From Chitinophaga sp. (lineage in GTDB: Bacteria > Bacteroidota > Bacteroidia > Chitinophagales > Chitinophagaceae): a stretch of 64,000 bases of DNA. A model generated the notes under the pieces. That model saw only the letters and a program-made list of their open reading frames with translations. It ran no database searches and was not told the DNA's origin. The DNA lies in the NCBI RefSeq assembly GCF_019236475.1, contig NZ_JAFAIX010000013.1:744001-808000 (forward strand), read 5' to 3'. Shown here piece after piece: positions 19,919 to 29,266 of the stretch. Made by a program: the position numbers and the translations under genes. Positions within the stretch are counted from its first letter, which is position 1. Each line of letters begins with the position of its first letter.

Positions 19919-20170
19919 ATGGATTGGGATGAGATATTAGATCCTTTTTCACCAGATTTTCAGGATGCTATGGAGGAACACTTAAGAATCGTCAATATGC
20001 AGGATGGTCTTGTTGCTGCGGCAAATGAGCTAATAGCTAGGCATTATCCGGCATCGCGGGAATTATCGCCGGAAGACAGTAAACAATTGCAGCGGGTAAT
20101 CATCAGTCAGTCCGTACAGATGGCCAATGCCATTCATGAAGCGATGAACAATGGAACAGAAGAGGAATAA
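19919..20170 (+). CDS. Hypothetical protein
   Basis: 83-aa acidic ORF, plausible start, in an otherwise empty strand interval. Confidence 0.55.
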   Translation: MDWDEILDPFSPDFQDAMEEHLRIVNMQDGLVAAANELIARHYPASRELSPEDSKQLQRVIISQSVQMANAIHEAMNNGTEEE

Positions 20171-20185
20171 AAATTTGCTACCTAT

Positions 20186-21049
20186 TTAGTCAACTTTAAA
20201 CAGCAATCTTCTAGCGTTTATGCCAGCTACGATACCATAACCGTCCAATACATTTGAGAAAACTCTCACTGGCTCAGATACGATACCTCCTACATTTTGT
20301 TGTTGAGCAGCAACACTTTTCAGGTATTGATAGGCGTTGTAGGTCAGTGTTGTGACTTCCACCACTAGATAACTGGTGGGAGTCAGGGCATCTTGTGTCT
20401 GTAAAACGAAGGTGAGTTCTCTGCCATCAAAGCGTTTATCGCTCATAATGAGATTGGCGGCTGGGGCCGAGGAGATGATGTCTACCACATTATTATTAAA
20501 AGCAGGGTCCAGCCGGAACAACATACCAGACAGGATAGCGCCATTACTATCGGCATGGAATAAACGAATCCGATAGTAGTTCTCCGCCATCGGATAGTCT
20601 TTTAGCCCGAAAGTGACACGACTAAAAGTTCGTTGTGCGGCAGCTCCGTATACTTGCGGTGGGGCAGGCAGGGTATCCGTGCCGGATACAGGCGTAAGAC
20701 CAGGAGCAGACGCTGATATGGTATATTTTATGCCAGTGGTAGCAGTTTGGGAAGACACGAAATAATTGTTACCGAGAATATTCTTGTAGGTAACAGGGAT
20801 GGTGTTCCCTTTATCGTCCTGTATATTGACATTCGCATGCTCTACCTCGCGAAAGTCGGCATCATTATAAACATTTACCGGAACACTCTTTGTTACCCTG
20901 ACATAAATAGTACTATCAGCCTGGATCAGGCTATTGACCACCAGTTTATTCCCTTCATAGGAAAATGCAACATCCACTTTTCGCTCGCAACCTGCGAGCA
21001 ATAGTAACGTCAACGCATATATGAAAATGATTCGGTTCTTCATTTGCAT
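20186..21049 (-). CDS. DUF4249 family lipoprotein
   Basis: Lipoprotein signal ALTLLLLAGCERK; partner position next to STN-TonB receptor. Confidence 0.82.
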   Translation of the reverse strand: MQMKNRIIFIYALTLLLLAGCERKVDVAFSYEGNKLVVNSLIQADSTIYVRVTKSVPVNVYNDADFREVEHANVNIQDDKGNTIPVTYKNILGNNYFVSSQTATTGIKYTISASAPGLTPVSGTDTLPAPPQVYGAAAQRTFSRVTFGLKDYPMAENYYRIRLFHADSNGAILSGMLFRLDPAFNNNVVDIISSAPAANLIMSDKRFDGRELTFVLQTQDALTPTSYLVVEVTTLTYNAYQYLKSVAAQQQNVGGIVSEPVRVFSNVLDGYGIVAGINARRLLFKVD

Positions 21050-23682
21050 TAGAATTTTACACTGTAGGTAATACTAGGGAGTAGTGGTAGTATAACCAGT
21101 TTAGAGAGATAACGTTGTTTTGCGCCATCATCTTTCTTCACGAAATAGTAGAAGGGATTTTGCTGGTTATAGACATTAAAGATGCTGAAGTTCCAACTGC
21201 GACTCCATCGTTTTTTCTGTTTCACCCAGGTGACGCCAATATCTAGTCGGTGCGAGTTTTCCATTCTGTAATTATACCGGGATGTATACTTATCCACCGG
21301 GGAAGTGTTGCTGGGAGCAGGGTCCCAGGGAGACCCGGTTTCAATGCCTTCATAGCTCGCTACAGGCAAGGTAAGCGGTGCGCCGGAGGTAAACCTCCAC
21401 GCCGCGGAGAATTCCCAGTTTTTGTTAATCTCATAATTCAACAGTAATTCAATATCGTGCCGGTGGTCGTACTTATAAGGAAAGATGCGGCCATTGTTGA
21501 TATCTGGGAACTGTCTGTTGCTCCAGGCCAGCGTATATCCCAACCAGCCTGTCAGTTTACCTTTCTTTCTGGTAATCATCAGTTCTCCGCCGTAGCTCCA
21601 TCCTTTCCCAATGCTAACATTCCGATCCCAGCGCAATACGTCTGTCGTCAGCAAACCTGTCGGCTCCGTATATTCGATCATGTTAGACATCGTTTTGTAA
21701 TACCCTTCCATGGAGAATTCCCATGCTTGTTCACGAGTGGTTTTACCAATCCCCAGGGCCACTTGTTGAGAGCTCATAGGGCCTACTTTATCCGTAGATG
21801 GCACCCAGATATCAGTAGGTAATGCAGTCCCATTATTGGAGAGCAGGTGAATATATTGATTCATCTGTGTGTAAGCTGCTTTGAGCGCCCAGTTGTTCGG
21901 CAACATGTAACGCAGGCCCATACGGGGTTGCAAACTATGATACAACCGTCCAGACACCATAAATGCGGAAGCATGCAGCCCTATATTAACATATAAGGAA
22001 GGCAGCAACTGCCAATCATCTTCCGCATACAACAGCATCTCTACAGCCGTATTTCTGGGACCGTTGGTAGCGGTGTCCAGCGGAGTAACATTACTACCTT
22101 TATCCACAAAGGAAGAAACGGAAGGTCGGAAATAATGTGTATTAATAGCAGTCCCAAAACGCATGCTGTGCTTGGGTTCTGGCCTGTAATCAAAATCCAC
22201 CTTCAAACCACCAATTTCCATCCGCGAATAATATCGACCATACTGATCACCTACTTCATTGATAGCTGGAATGGAATATTTATAGCCCACTTCCGTGTTA
22301 AAGGCATACTGGGAGTAGTTCACACTAACATTGGAGAATAGCTTTGGTCCGAAAATATGGTTCCAACGCAATGCTGCAACGATATTCCCCCATCCCATCT
22401 GGAAATGGTTAAACTGTGTATTGATGCGGGTGGTATCGATGGGGGAACCATCTTCGGCCTCTTTAACACTCAACTTATCCTCTCCTTTATAGTAGCTGAG
22501 AAAGATCCTGTCTTTCGGAGAAAAGATATGATTGACTTTCAAATTCACATCATAGAAATAAGCCAGCAGGGAGGAATTTGTATTTCCATCCTTCAGGCTG
22601 ACCACCGTATTATACAACAGGTCTGGGTACGACCTTCTTGCACTGACAATAAAAGATGTTTTATCCTTGATGAGGGGCCCTTCCAGATCAAATTTAGCAG
22701 CGATCAAACCGATGGCAACATCGCCATGCAACTGCTTCATATCACCATCCTTCAAGGTGATATCTAATACAGAGGAGAGTCGCCCTCCAAAACGAGCCGG
22801 GAACGCGCCTTTATACAGATCCGTAGATTTCACTAAATCCGCATTCAGCAACGAGAATACCCCGAAGAAATGAGAGAAGTTGAATATAGGTGAACCATCC
22901 AGCAGGATAAGGTTTTGATCCGGACTTCCACCTCTCACATGTATTCCTGAAATCCCATCCATACCGCCACTGACACCAGGAATGGCCTGTAAAGTTCGTA
23001 GCAGATCCGCTTCTCCGAGTAATTTCGGTTGGGCCCTAACATCTGCACTGTTGATATTCACCTTACTCATCTGAGTCTGGTTTTGCAGTTTATGGCCTTC
23101 TGCAGCGCTCACGACTACCTCTTGGAGATTGGTGGTGGATTCCAGTGCAACATTTAGGAGCGTATTATGGGAAGGTAGTTGTTGCCATTTGGATTGATAC
23201 CCTATATATGAAATAATCACCGCGCTAGTATCTGCGGTGGTCGTAAAACTAAAAAAACCAAATTGATTGGTAACAGTGCCTTGCTTCAAGGAGGGCGACC
23301 AAACGGTTGCTCCAGGCAGTTTTTCCCCAGTTACAGCATCTTGTACATATCCGCTGATAGTACGGGTAGAAAGGATTTGTGGTTGTAATACAATGAGATC
23401 TCCTACCCGGGTAAATCGGATACGATCAGGGGTAAAGAGGTCTTCCAGCAGCGTTTTGAGGCGTTGCTGACGGACAGTTAATGTTATTTTCCTGGATAAA
23501 TTGACAAGATCCCGACTATAGGAGAAACGGATACCATAATTTTTTTCCAACAACTCACAAACAGCCTGGATAGGCTGATCCTTTACACTTACCGATACCC
23601 TTGTCTGCCAATCCCAACCCAAAACCTGTAACGGCATGCACAATAACAGCAGGCCCGTTAACAGTTTTCCGGCTAACGACAT
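21049..23682 (-). CDS. TonB-dependent receptor with STN and carboxypeptidase-regulatory-like domains
   Basis: STN domain (VKDQPIQAVCELLEKNYGIRFSYS), CarboxypepD_reg-like (ISGYVQDAVTGEKLPGATVWSPSLKQGTVTNQFGFFSF), plug (GVSGGMDGISGIHVRGGSPDQNLILLDGSPIFN). Confidence 0.94.
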   Translation of the reverse strand: MSLAGKLLTGLLLLCMPLQVLGWDWQTRVSVSVKDQPIQAVCELLEKNYGIRFSYSRDLVNLSRKITLTVRQQRLKTLLEDLFTPDRIRFTRVGDLIVLQPQILSTRTISGYVQDAVTGEKLPGATVWSPSLKQGTVTNQFGFFSFTTTADTSAVIISYIGYQSKWQQLPSHNTLLNVALESTTNLQEVVVSAAEGHKLQNQTQMSKVNINSADVRAQPKLLGEADLLRTLQAIPGVSGGMDGISGIHVRGGSPDQNLILLDGSPIFNFSHFFGVFSLLNADLVKSTDLYKGAFPARFGGRLSSVLDITLKDGDMKQLHGDVAIGLIAAKFDLEGPLIKDKTSFIVSARRSYPDLLYNTVVSLKDGNTNSSLLAYFYDVNLKVNHIFSPKDRIFLSYYKGEDKLSVKEAEDGSPIDTTRINTQFNHFQMGWGNIVAALRWNHIFGPKLFSNVSVNYSQYAFNTEVGYKYSIPAINEVGDQYGRYYSRMEIGGLKVDFDYRPEPKHSMRFGTAINTHYFRPSVSSFVDKGSNVTPLDTATNGPRNTAVEMLLYAEDDWQLLPSLYVNIGLHASAFMVSGRLYHSLQPRMGLRYMLPNNWALKAAYTQMNQYIHLLSNNGTALPTDIWVPSTDKVGPMSSQQVALGIGKTTREQAWEFSMEGYYKTMSNMIEYTEPTGLLTTDVLRWDRNVSIGKGWSYGGELMITRKKGKLTGWLGYTLAWSNRQFPDINNGRIFPYKYDHRHDIELLLNYEINKNWEFSAAWRFTSGAPLTLPVASYEGIETGSPWDPAPSNTSPVDKYTSRYNYRMENSHRLDIGVTWVKQKKRWSRSWNFSIFNVYNQQNPFYYFVKKDDGAKQRYLSKLVILPLLPSITYSVKF

Positions 23683-23725
23683 ATTATGGTTAAATTAAAA
23701 GTATGATGTACAGATTATAGTGATA

Positions 23726-24715
23726 CTATCGCTCCTTATAAATGCGATATTGTCTGTCGCCTGTTTTTTCCCAATGCGCCAAAGTACTTACGGCGAGGGT
23801 TTCCATGACACTATCAATTGGCGATCCAGTCAGGTCAGCATTAATAGTCAGTTTAAGGAGGGAAGTATTATCTACCACTACTTTCACATCATATACAGCA
23901 GTTACTGTCTGTAATACTTCTTCCAGCGGCACGTTACGGAATGTCAGGGATTTATTTGCAGGGTCCAGTACATGGGCGGCTATACGAAAATCAGGTTTAT
24001 TAGCATCCTGTTGCAGGAGCATACCTTCCGTTAGTATAACGCTATCGGAGCGGGAATGGTCTATCACCATTACTTTTCCGCTGCTAACATGTACTTGTAG
24101 GACAGACTTATTGGGTTCATAATTTACGGTAAAGCGGGTACCGAGCACTTTCACTTCGGTATGTCCGAGGGAAACGATAAATGGTTGAGCGGGATTAGCA
24201 GTGATATCAAAAACGGCGCTACCTTTCAGCTCCACTTTTCTGTTCTTATCGTTAAATCCTTTGGCTACACTAAGGCTGGAGGCATCTCCTTTCAGCTCGA
24301 TTTTACTACCGTCTGCAAGTGTGGTGGCTACAGGCCCATTATAGCGGGCGGCAGGTCTGGTGGCTAGAAACCATCCGCCAACGCCTACTAGTAGCAGCAG
24401 TACTGCGGCTACTTTCAGGAAGGTAGACCAGGAGAAATTGCTGACAGGGGTCAAAATTGGCTCATCCGCCAGTTTCTCATCCACGTTCATACGGCTATAC
24501 AACTGGTCCCAGGAGGAGTCGGTGCTGACTGGCATGGAGTACTGTTGAGCAGCGGCCGTATCCAGTACTTTCCGGAGTGCTTCCAGTAACTGGACATTAT
24601 CCTCGTGGTCTGCGAGCCAACTGTTTACCCAGGCACGCTCTTCCTGATCTGCTTCATCCAGCAGATATTTGCAGAGCAAGGTATACAGTGCTTCATCAGA
24701 AAACGATGGTATCAT
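23726..24715 (-). CDS. FecR family anti-sigma/regulatory protein
   Basis: TM region then TTLADGSKIELKGDASSLSVAKGFNDKNRKVELKGSAVFDITANPAQPFIVSLGHTEVKVLGTRFTVN; DUF4974-like C-terminus. Confidence 0.93.
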   Translation of the reverse strand: MIPSFSDEALYTLLCKYLLDEADQEERAWVNSWLADHEDNVQLLEALRKVLDTAAAQQYSMPVSTDSSWDQLYSRMNVDEKLADEPILTPVSNFSWSTFLKVAAVLLLLVGVGGWFLATRPAARYNGPVATTLADGSKIELKGDASSLSVAKGFNDKNRKVELKGSAVFDITANPAQPFIVSLGHTEVKVLGTRFTVNYEPNKSVLQVHVSSGKVMVIDHSRSDSVILTEGMLLQQDANKPDFRIAAHVLDPANKSLTFRNVPLEEVLQTVTAVYDVKVVVDNTSLLKLTINADLTGSPIDSVMETLAVSTLAHWEKTGDRQYRIYKER

Positions 24716-24824
24716 TATACAGTTTATGGTTTTTAAAGTCTATTTAATGATAGCATGACAGTCATATGCATTATAATAGACGCATCTGCTATTGGCTTTC
24801 CCCTATGTAGCCGGAAATATTTTT

Positions 24825-25340
24825 TCAGAACAAGAATATTGCCAGCAAAGGGAGGTATTCTTTGAGTTCTTGGTGCAAAATTTTCAGGGCTTTACCCATT
24901 TGATTTTCCACTGTTTTCACCGAAATATTCATGGTTTCGGCGATTTCGGCATATTTCATTTGCTGATGTCTGCTGAGAATAAATACTTCCCGGCATCTTT
25001 CCGGGAGTCTTTCCAGGGCCTGGTGGTATAGTTTTTCCAGTTCCCTTACATCGGTGGCTTGGGTAGCGGCTTCGCGGGAAAGGCCGTAGGCGGTTTCTTT
25101 TTCGTTGCTAACAACGGTTTTTCGCCATTGGCTAATGGCAGCATTCCTGATGGCTGAGAACAGGTATGCCTTTACGGGACCGGTGATTACGATAGTATCC
25201 CTTTTTTCCCATAGTTTCAGGAATACCTGCTGCACGATTTCCTCCGCTTCATGGGAATCACCGGTATAGTGAGTCGCAAAAGCAAGACAGTGGGCATGGT
25301 TTTCCCTGAACAATTCCTCAAAAGTTTGGAGCGCCAACAT
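24825..25340 (-). CDS. ECF RNA polymerase sigma-70 factor
   Basis: EAEEIVQQVFLKLWEKRD, LERLPERCREVFILSRHQQMKYAEIAETMNISVKTVENQMGKAL. Confidence 0.93.
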   Translation of the reverse strand: MLALQTFEELFRENHAHCLAFATHYTGDSHEAEEIVQQVFLKLWEKRDTIVITGPVKAYLFSAIRNAAISQWRKTVVSNEKETAYGLSREAATQATDVRELEKLYHQALERLPERCREVFILSRHQQMKYAEIAETMNISVKTVENQMGKALKILHQELKEYLPLLAIFLF

Positions 25341-25410
25341 GATGAGGTGCAAATATAGGTGATCTCCCTTCAACAATAAAGGAATAAAAATTTCTACCTT
25401 TGCCTCCAAC

Positions 25411-26436
25411 ATGTACAATCTAGTTAAGAAAATACTTTTCCGCTATCCGCCGGAAAACATTCACCACAGCGTGATGCGTGGTATGAAAACAATCTATTCT
25501 TTGCCATTGGGCAAACAAATCCTGGAAGCTTTTTGTGGCGTAAAAGACAAAAGCCTTGAACGCGAAGTATTTGGACTGAAATTTCCCAATCCGGTAGGAT
25601 TGGCAGCCGGTTTCGACAAGGATGCCAAATTCATTGATGAACTGGCCAGTCTGGGTTTTGGATTTGTGGAGATTGGTACTGTTACGCCAGTGGCGCAACC
25701 AGGAAATGATTTACCGAGATTATTTCGCCTGCCGGCAGACAAGGCCTTGATTAATCGCATGGGCTTCAATAATGAAGGCGCGGTGGCCGCTGCAAAAAGG
25801 TTACAGCATAAAAAATCCAATATCATTATTGGTGGTAATATCGGTAAGAATAAAGTGACGCCAAACGAAGAGGCCATCAGTGACTATGAAAAATGTTTCC
25901 ATGCACTCTTCCCAGTGGTGGATTATTTTGTAGTGAATGTCAGCTCTCCCAATACGCCTAATCTGCGTGCATTGCAGGAAAAAGAACCATTGAAACAATT
26001 ACTGCATCACCTGCAAATGCTCAATAATCAACAACCCAAACCTAAGCCTATACTTCTCAAGATAGCGCCAGATCTGACCACAGAACAACTGGACGACATC
26101 GTAGAAATCGTACAGGAAACGAAACTGGCGGGTATTGTTGCCACTAATACCACTATCAGCAGGGAAGATCTGCTAACACCTGCTTCGGAAGTCGCTGCTA
26201 TTGGCGCTGGAGGCTTAAGTGGACTGCCCGTAAAAGATAAATCCACTGAAGTAATACGGTACATTCACAAAAAAAGTAATGGGAATTTTCCCATTATTGC
26301 AGTAGGTGGCATATTTTCTGCAAAGGATGCACAGGAAAAATTAGATGCAGGCGCATCCCTGGTGCAGGTATATACCGGATTCATTTACGAAGGACCAACT
26401 ATTGTGAAGAAGATCTGTGCTGGGCTCCGCCGATAG
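25411..26436 (+). CDS. pyrD: Quinone-dependent dihydroorotate dehydrogenase
   Basis: [82 protein letters not shown]. Confidence 0.97.
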   Translation: MYNLVKKILFRYPPENIHHSVMRGMKTIYSLPLGKQILEAFCGVKDKSLEREVFGLKFPNPVGLAAGFDKDAKFIDELASLGFGFVEIGTVTPVAQPGNDLPRLFRLPADKALINRMGFNNEGAVAAAKRLQHKKSNIIIGGNIGKNKVTPNEEAISDYEKCFHALFPVVDYFVVNVSSPNTPNLRALQEKEPLKQLLHHLQMLNNQQPKPKPILLKIAPDLTTEQLDDIVEIVQETKLAGIVATNTTISREDLLTPASEVAAIGAGGLSGLPVKDKSTEVIRYIHKKSNGNFPIIAVGGIFSAKDAQEKLDAGASLVQVYTGFIYEGPTIVKKICAGLRR

Positions 26437-26465
26437 TAGCATGTTTATTCTGAACTAAAACCTAT

Positions 26466-27230
26466 ATGGAACAATTTCTCACTGTTGAGTCCCTCATCAG
26501 TCTGCTCACGCTTATACTCATGGAAATCGTCCTGGGTATAGACAACGTCATCTTTGTATCTATTGTACTGAACCGATTGCCCGCTGACAAACGACCAGCG
26601 GCAAGGCGTATCTGGATGTTTGCAGGTATGGCAATACGCATTGTATTATTGCTTTGCATCGGCTTCATTGTTCGTGCTGTACATCCACTCTTCTCTATTG
26701 GCGATCACGGAATCAGTCTGCGTGATCTTATCATGCTCGGTGGTGGTTTATTCCTGTTGGTGAAAACCACATTGGAAATACACCATAAACTGGAAGGAGA
26801 GGAGGAAACAGCGGCTGCTGGTCCCAAAAAAGGTGGCGCATCCTTTGCCAATATTGTTGGCCAGATTATCCTGATCGACACTGTATTCTCATTCGACAGT
26901 ATCATTACTGCGGTGGGCTTGGCCCGTCAAATTCCAGTGATGATCATTGCGGTAGTTATCGCGATGATAGTCATGTTCTTTTTTGCACCACGCATCAGTG
27001 ACTTTATCCACAAACATCCAACGCTGAAAATGCTGGCTTTGTCCTTCCTGGTGATGGTAGGAGCTATCCTCATTGTAGAGGGCTGGAATGCAGAGCAGGC
27101 ACACGCTTTACACCTGAAGAACTATGTGTACTTCGCCATGGCTTTCTCTTTCGCGGTGGAACTGCTGAATATGCGTGTTCGTAAGAACGGTAAGCCCGTA
27201 GAATTAAAGGAACCGACTATCAAGGAATAG
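26466..27230 (+). CDS. TerC family integral membrane protein
   Basis: LMEIVLGIDNVIFVSIVLNRLP, IVGQIILIDTVFSFDSIITAVGLA. Confidence 0.94.
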   Translation: MEQFLTVESLISLLTLILMEIVLGIDNVIFVSIVLNRLPADKRPAARRIWMFAGMAIRIVLLLCIGFIVRAVHPLFSIGDHGISLRDLIMLGGGLFLLVKTTLEIHHKLEGEEETAAAGPKKGGASFANIVGQIILIDTVFSFDSIITAVGLARQIPVMIIAVVIAMIVMFFFAPRISDFIHKHPTLKMLALSFLVMVGAILIVEGWNAEQAHALHLKNYVYFAMAFSFAVELLNMRVRKNGKPVELKEPTIKE

Positions 27231-27256
27231 ATTATTTAATACAACATAATACTAGG

Positions 27257-27287
27257 CGGCTGATTCCAAAAGGATCAGCCGTTTTTA
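27257..27287 (+). terminator. Terminator downstream of terC-like gene
   Basis: CGGCTGATtCC-aaaa-GGATCAGCCG followed by TTTTT. Confidence 0.75.
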
Positions 27288-27324
27288 GTTGGTAGTATTG
27301 TATACTGGAATAACTGGAATAACT

Positions 27325-27398
27325 GGCTTATGATATACTGGTATATCTAGCTTATTGCATACTGGCAGATGTTAGCTTATGCATACTAGCATATCTGG
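27325..27398. repeat. Three degenerate tandem 24-25 bp repeats
   Basis: GGCTTATGATATACTGGTATATCT / AGCTTATTGCATACTGGCAGATGTT / AGCTTATGCATACTAGCATATCTGG. Confidence 0.7.
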
Positions 27399-28072
27399 TT
27401 TCTGGCAACCTGGAATAAAAAGAGACTGACTTTTTTAAGGCCAGTCTCTTAAAACAGAACAACAGTCGAGGAATCGTACCGTTTCATTAACCAAAACAAT
27501 TGTACTAACAAATTAACCATGAAAAAAAGTTGGGTTAACAAACAAGGAAGGTTTACCAATACTGAGTTACCTCAATATGAGTAATCTGACGAAAGCAGCA
27601 GCAGCATGCAGTGTTAAAAGTGCAGTAAAAAACATCACCACATGTGCTGCCTTTTTCGCCATCCTACGTTTTTTTCCAATCATAAAATCCTCAGTTATGG
27701 AAACAAGGGGCCGACTTAGGTTAGTCAGCCACCTTGTGCATACGAGGGTCACGAAATCTTCATGACACCTCTCCCTTTTGCCAGCTTCCTCATCCAGCGC
27801 AGGCATATAGTATCTCAGCGAAGAATCGTTCCGTCGCTAACACCTAATGCTCTTCAGAAACAGATATTCACTGCTCTCTCCATATGAGTTTAATCTTCTA
27901 ATCCTTTTGGGAACAAAGGGCCGACCATCCCCTATCAGATGGCCAGCCACTTTGAGTAATCGCAGTACACGAAAAATCGTATCCGCCTTCTCCTAACTTT
28001 TGGTATTTGTTTAACTCTAAAAAAACTATGAAAAATAAAAATCGTCAAATAACATCCGCTGTGGATAACCTT

Positions 28073-28122
28073 AATTGGATAATCGATATGGATTATTGAT
28101 ATGGATAATCCGATATGGATTC
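28073..28122. repeat. Degenerate ~13-bp tandem repeat (GATATGGATAATC)
   Basis: attggataatc gatatggattatt gatatggataatcc gatatggattcc. Confidence 0.7.
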
Positions 28123-28294
28123 CTCTTTGAATTCTCCATTAATAAATACTTTAGTAACACACAGCATACGAACGAATCGTATCTGCTACTCATTTTCTAA
28201 CTCGTTACCCCAAATAAAAAAAATTAACTAATGCTATAAGATATTTTAAGAATAGGCTACCAACAATGAATACATTATATGTATTCCTTTTCAA

Positions 28295-28359
28295 ACAGTG
28301 AATCCATTACAAAGCATTCTTTACAGCCCCTTTACAGACAGTGAATCCATTACAAAGCA
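28295..28359. repeat. Direct repeat ACAGTGAATCCATTACAAAGCA (43-bp spacing)
   Basis: Identical 22-mers at 28295-28316 and 28338-28359; decayed copies to about 28460. Confidence 0.8.
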
Positions 28360-29266
28360 ATCCATTACAAACCAATTCTTTACAAATCCTTTACAGATAC
28401 CCCTCTCTCTACAGACAGTAAATTCATTATACACCACCTTTTACAGCCAATGAATCCAGCACCCTTTAATAAGTCTATACAGACCTATAGGCAAACACCT
28501 CCCCTATTGGCTATCTTTAGCCAATCTCCATTTCTATCATATCGCTACCTATAGTTAAATGTGTTTATTTTTCAATAGTGGGCTGGCCAGGAAATGGCCA
28601 GCCGTTATTGGTTACACTAACGGGATGCCTATAGCTGCATCCCTCACTACCTGGAAAACGCAAGGGTTAGTATGCGATGAATCACTACAGGCATATGATA
28701 CCGGGATTTGGGCCGGCTGGAATAAAGCCGGCCCGTCCGGCGGTGAGGCAGATTACCGATGAACCTCCCCTTTCTCTGCCCCACACTTGAAGCTATCCCT
28801 GCAATGGTCCTTCATCAAAAAATTTTCTCGAAACAAGGGGCTGACCAGGAAATGGTCAGCCGTTCTTGTAGGTCATCGTCATTGTGAATTAAATGGGTTG
28901 GTTTTTGACTCATGACAGAAAAATTGGGTTAACAAACATTGGGTTAACAAACGATGATCTGTTGAAATCCTAGTGATGCTGTTACTTTTATAGTAGGTGT
29001 ATTTAATTGTGCTGCTCATTTTGATAACGTCGTTTTTAATTGATAGCTCAAAACTATTCAAAAGCGAAAAGCCAAAACCGCGTTTTTCAACTTTCAAATC
29101 CCCGAATGAGAATGAACAGGATCATGATAAATTGAACAAAATGAACAGAACGGGAGAAAAAGAGGGGCATTGGCTGCAAACCAGCCATGGGAGAAGATTT
29201 AGGGCGGTACAATTGAATGGAACGATTCTTCAGCTTACAAAGGGAAGGAACATAGCTACAGGAGGA

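Larger units (their letters stand above)
27704..28868. repeat. Array of four related GGGCYGACC...GGTCAGCC hairpins in a non-coding interval
   Basis: Hairpins at 27704-27736, 27914-27955, 28574-28609, 28834-28868. Confidence 0.65.

Noticed and set aside
27567-27806. 79-aa minus-strand ORF and overlapping 62-aa plus-strand ORF in the non-coding island
   Set aside because: Composition looks random and overlaps a hairpin; no start-site support.
27704-28868. Hairpin array considered as CRISPR
   Set aside because: Repeat spacing is irregular (210, 660, 260 bp), repeats are variable, and no cas genes are present.
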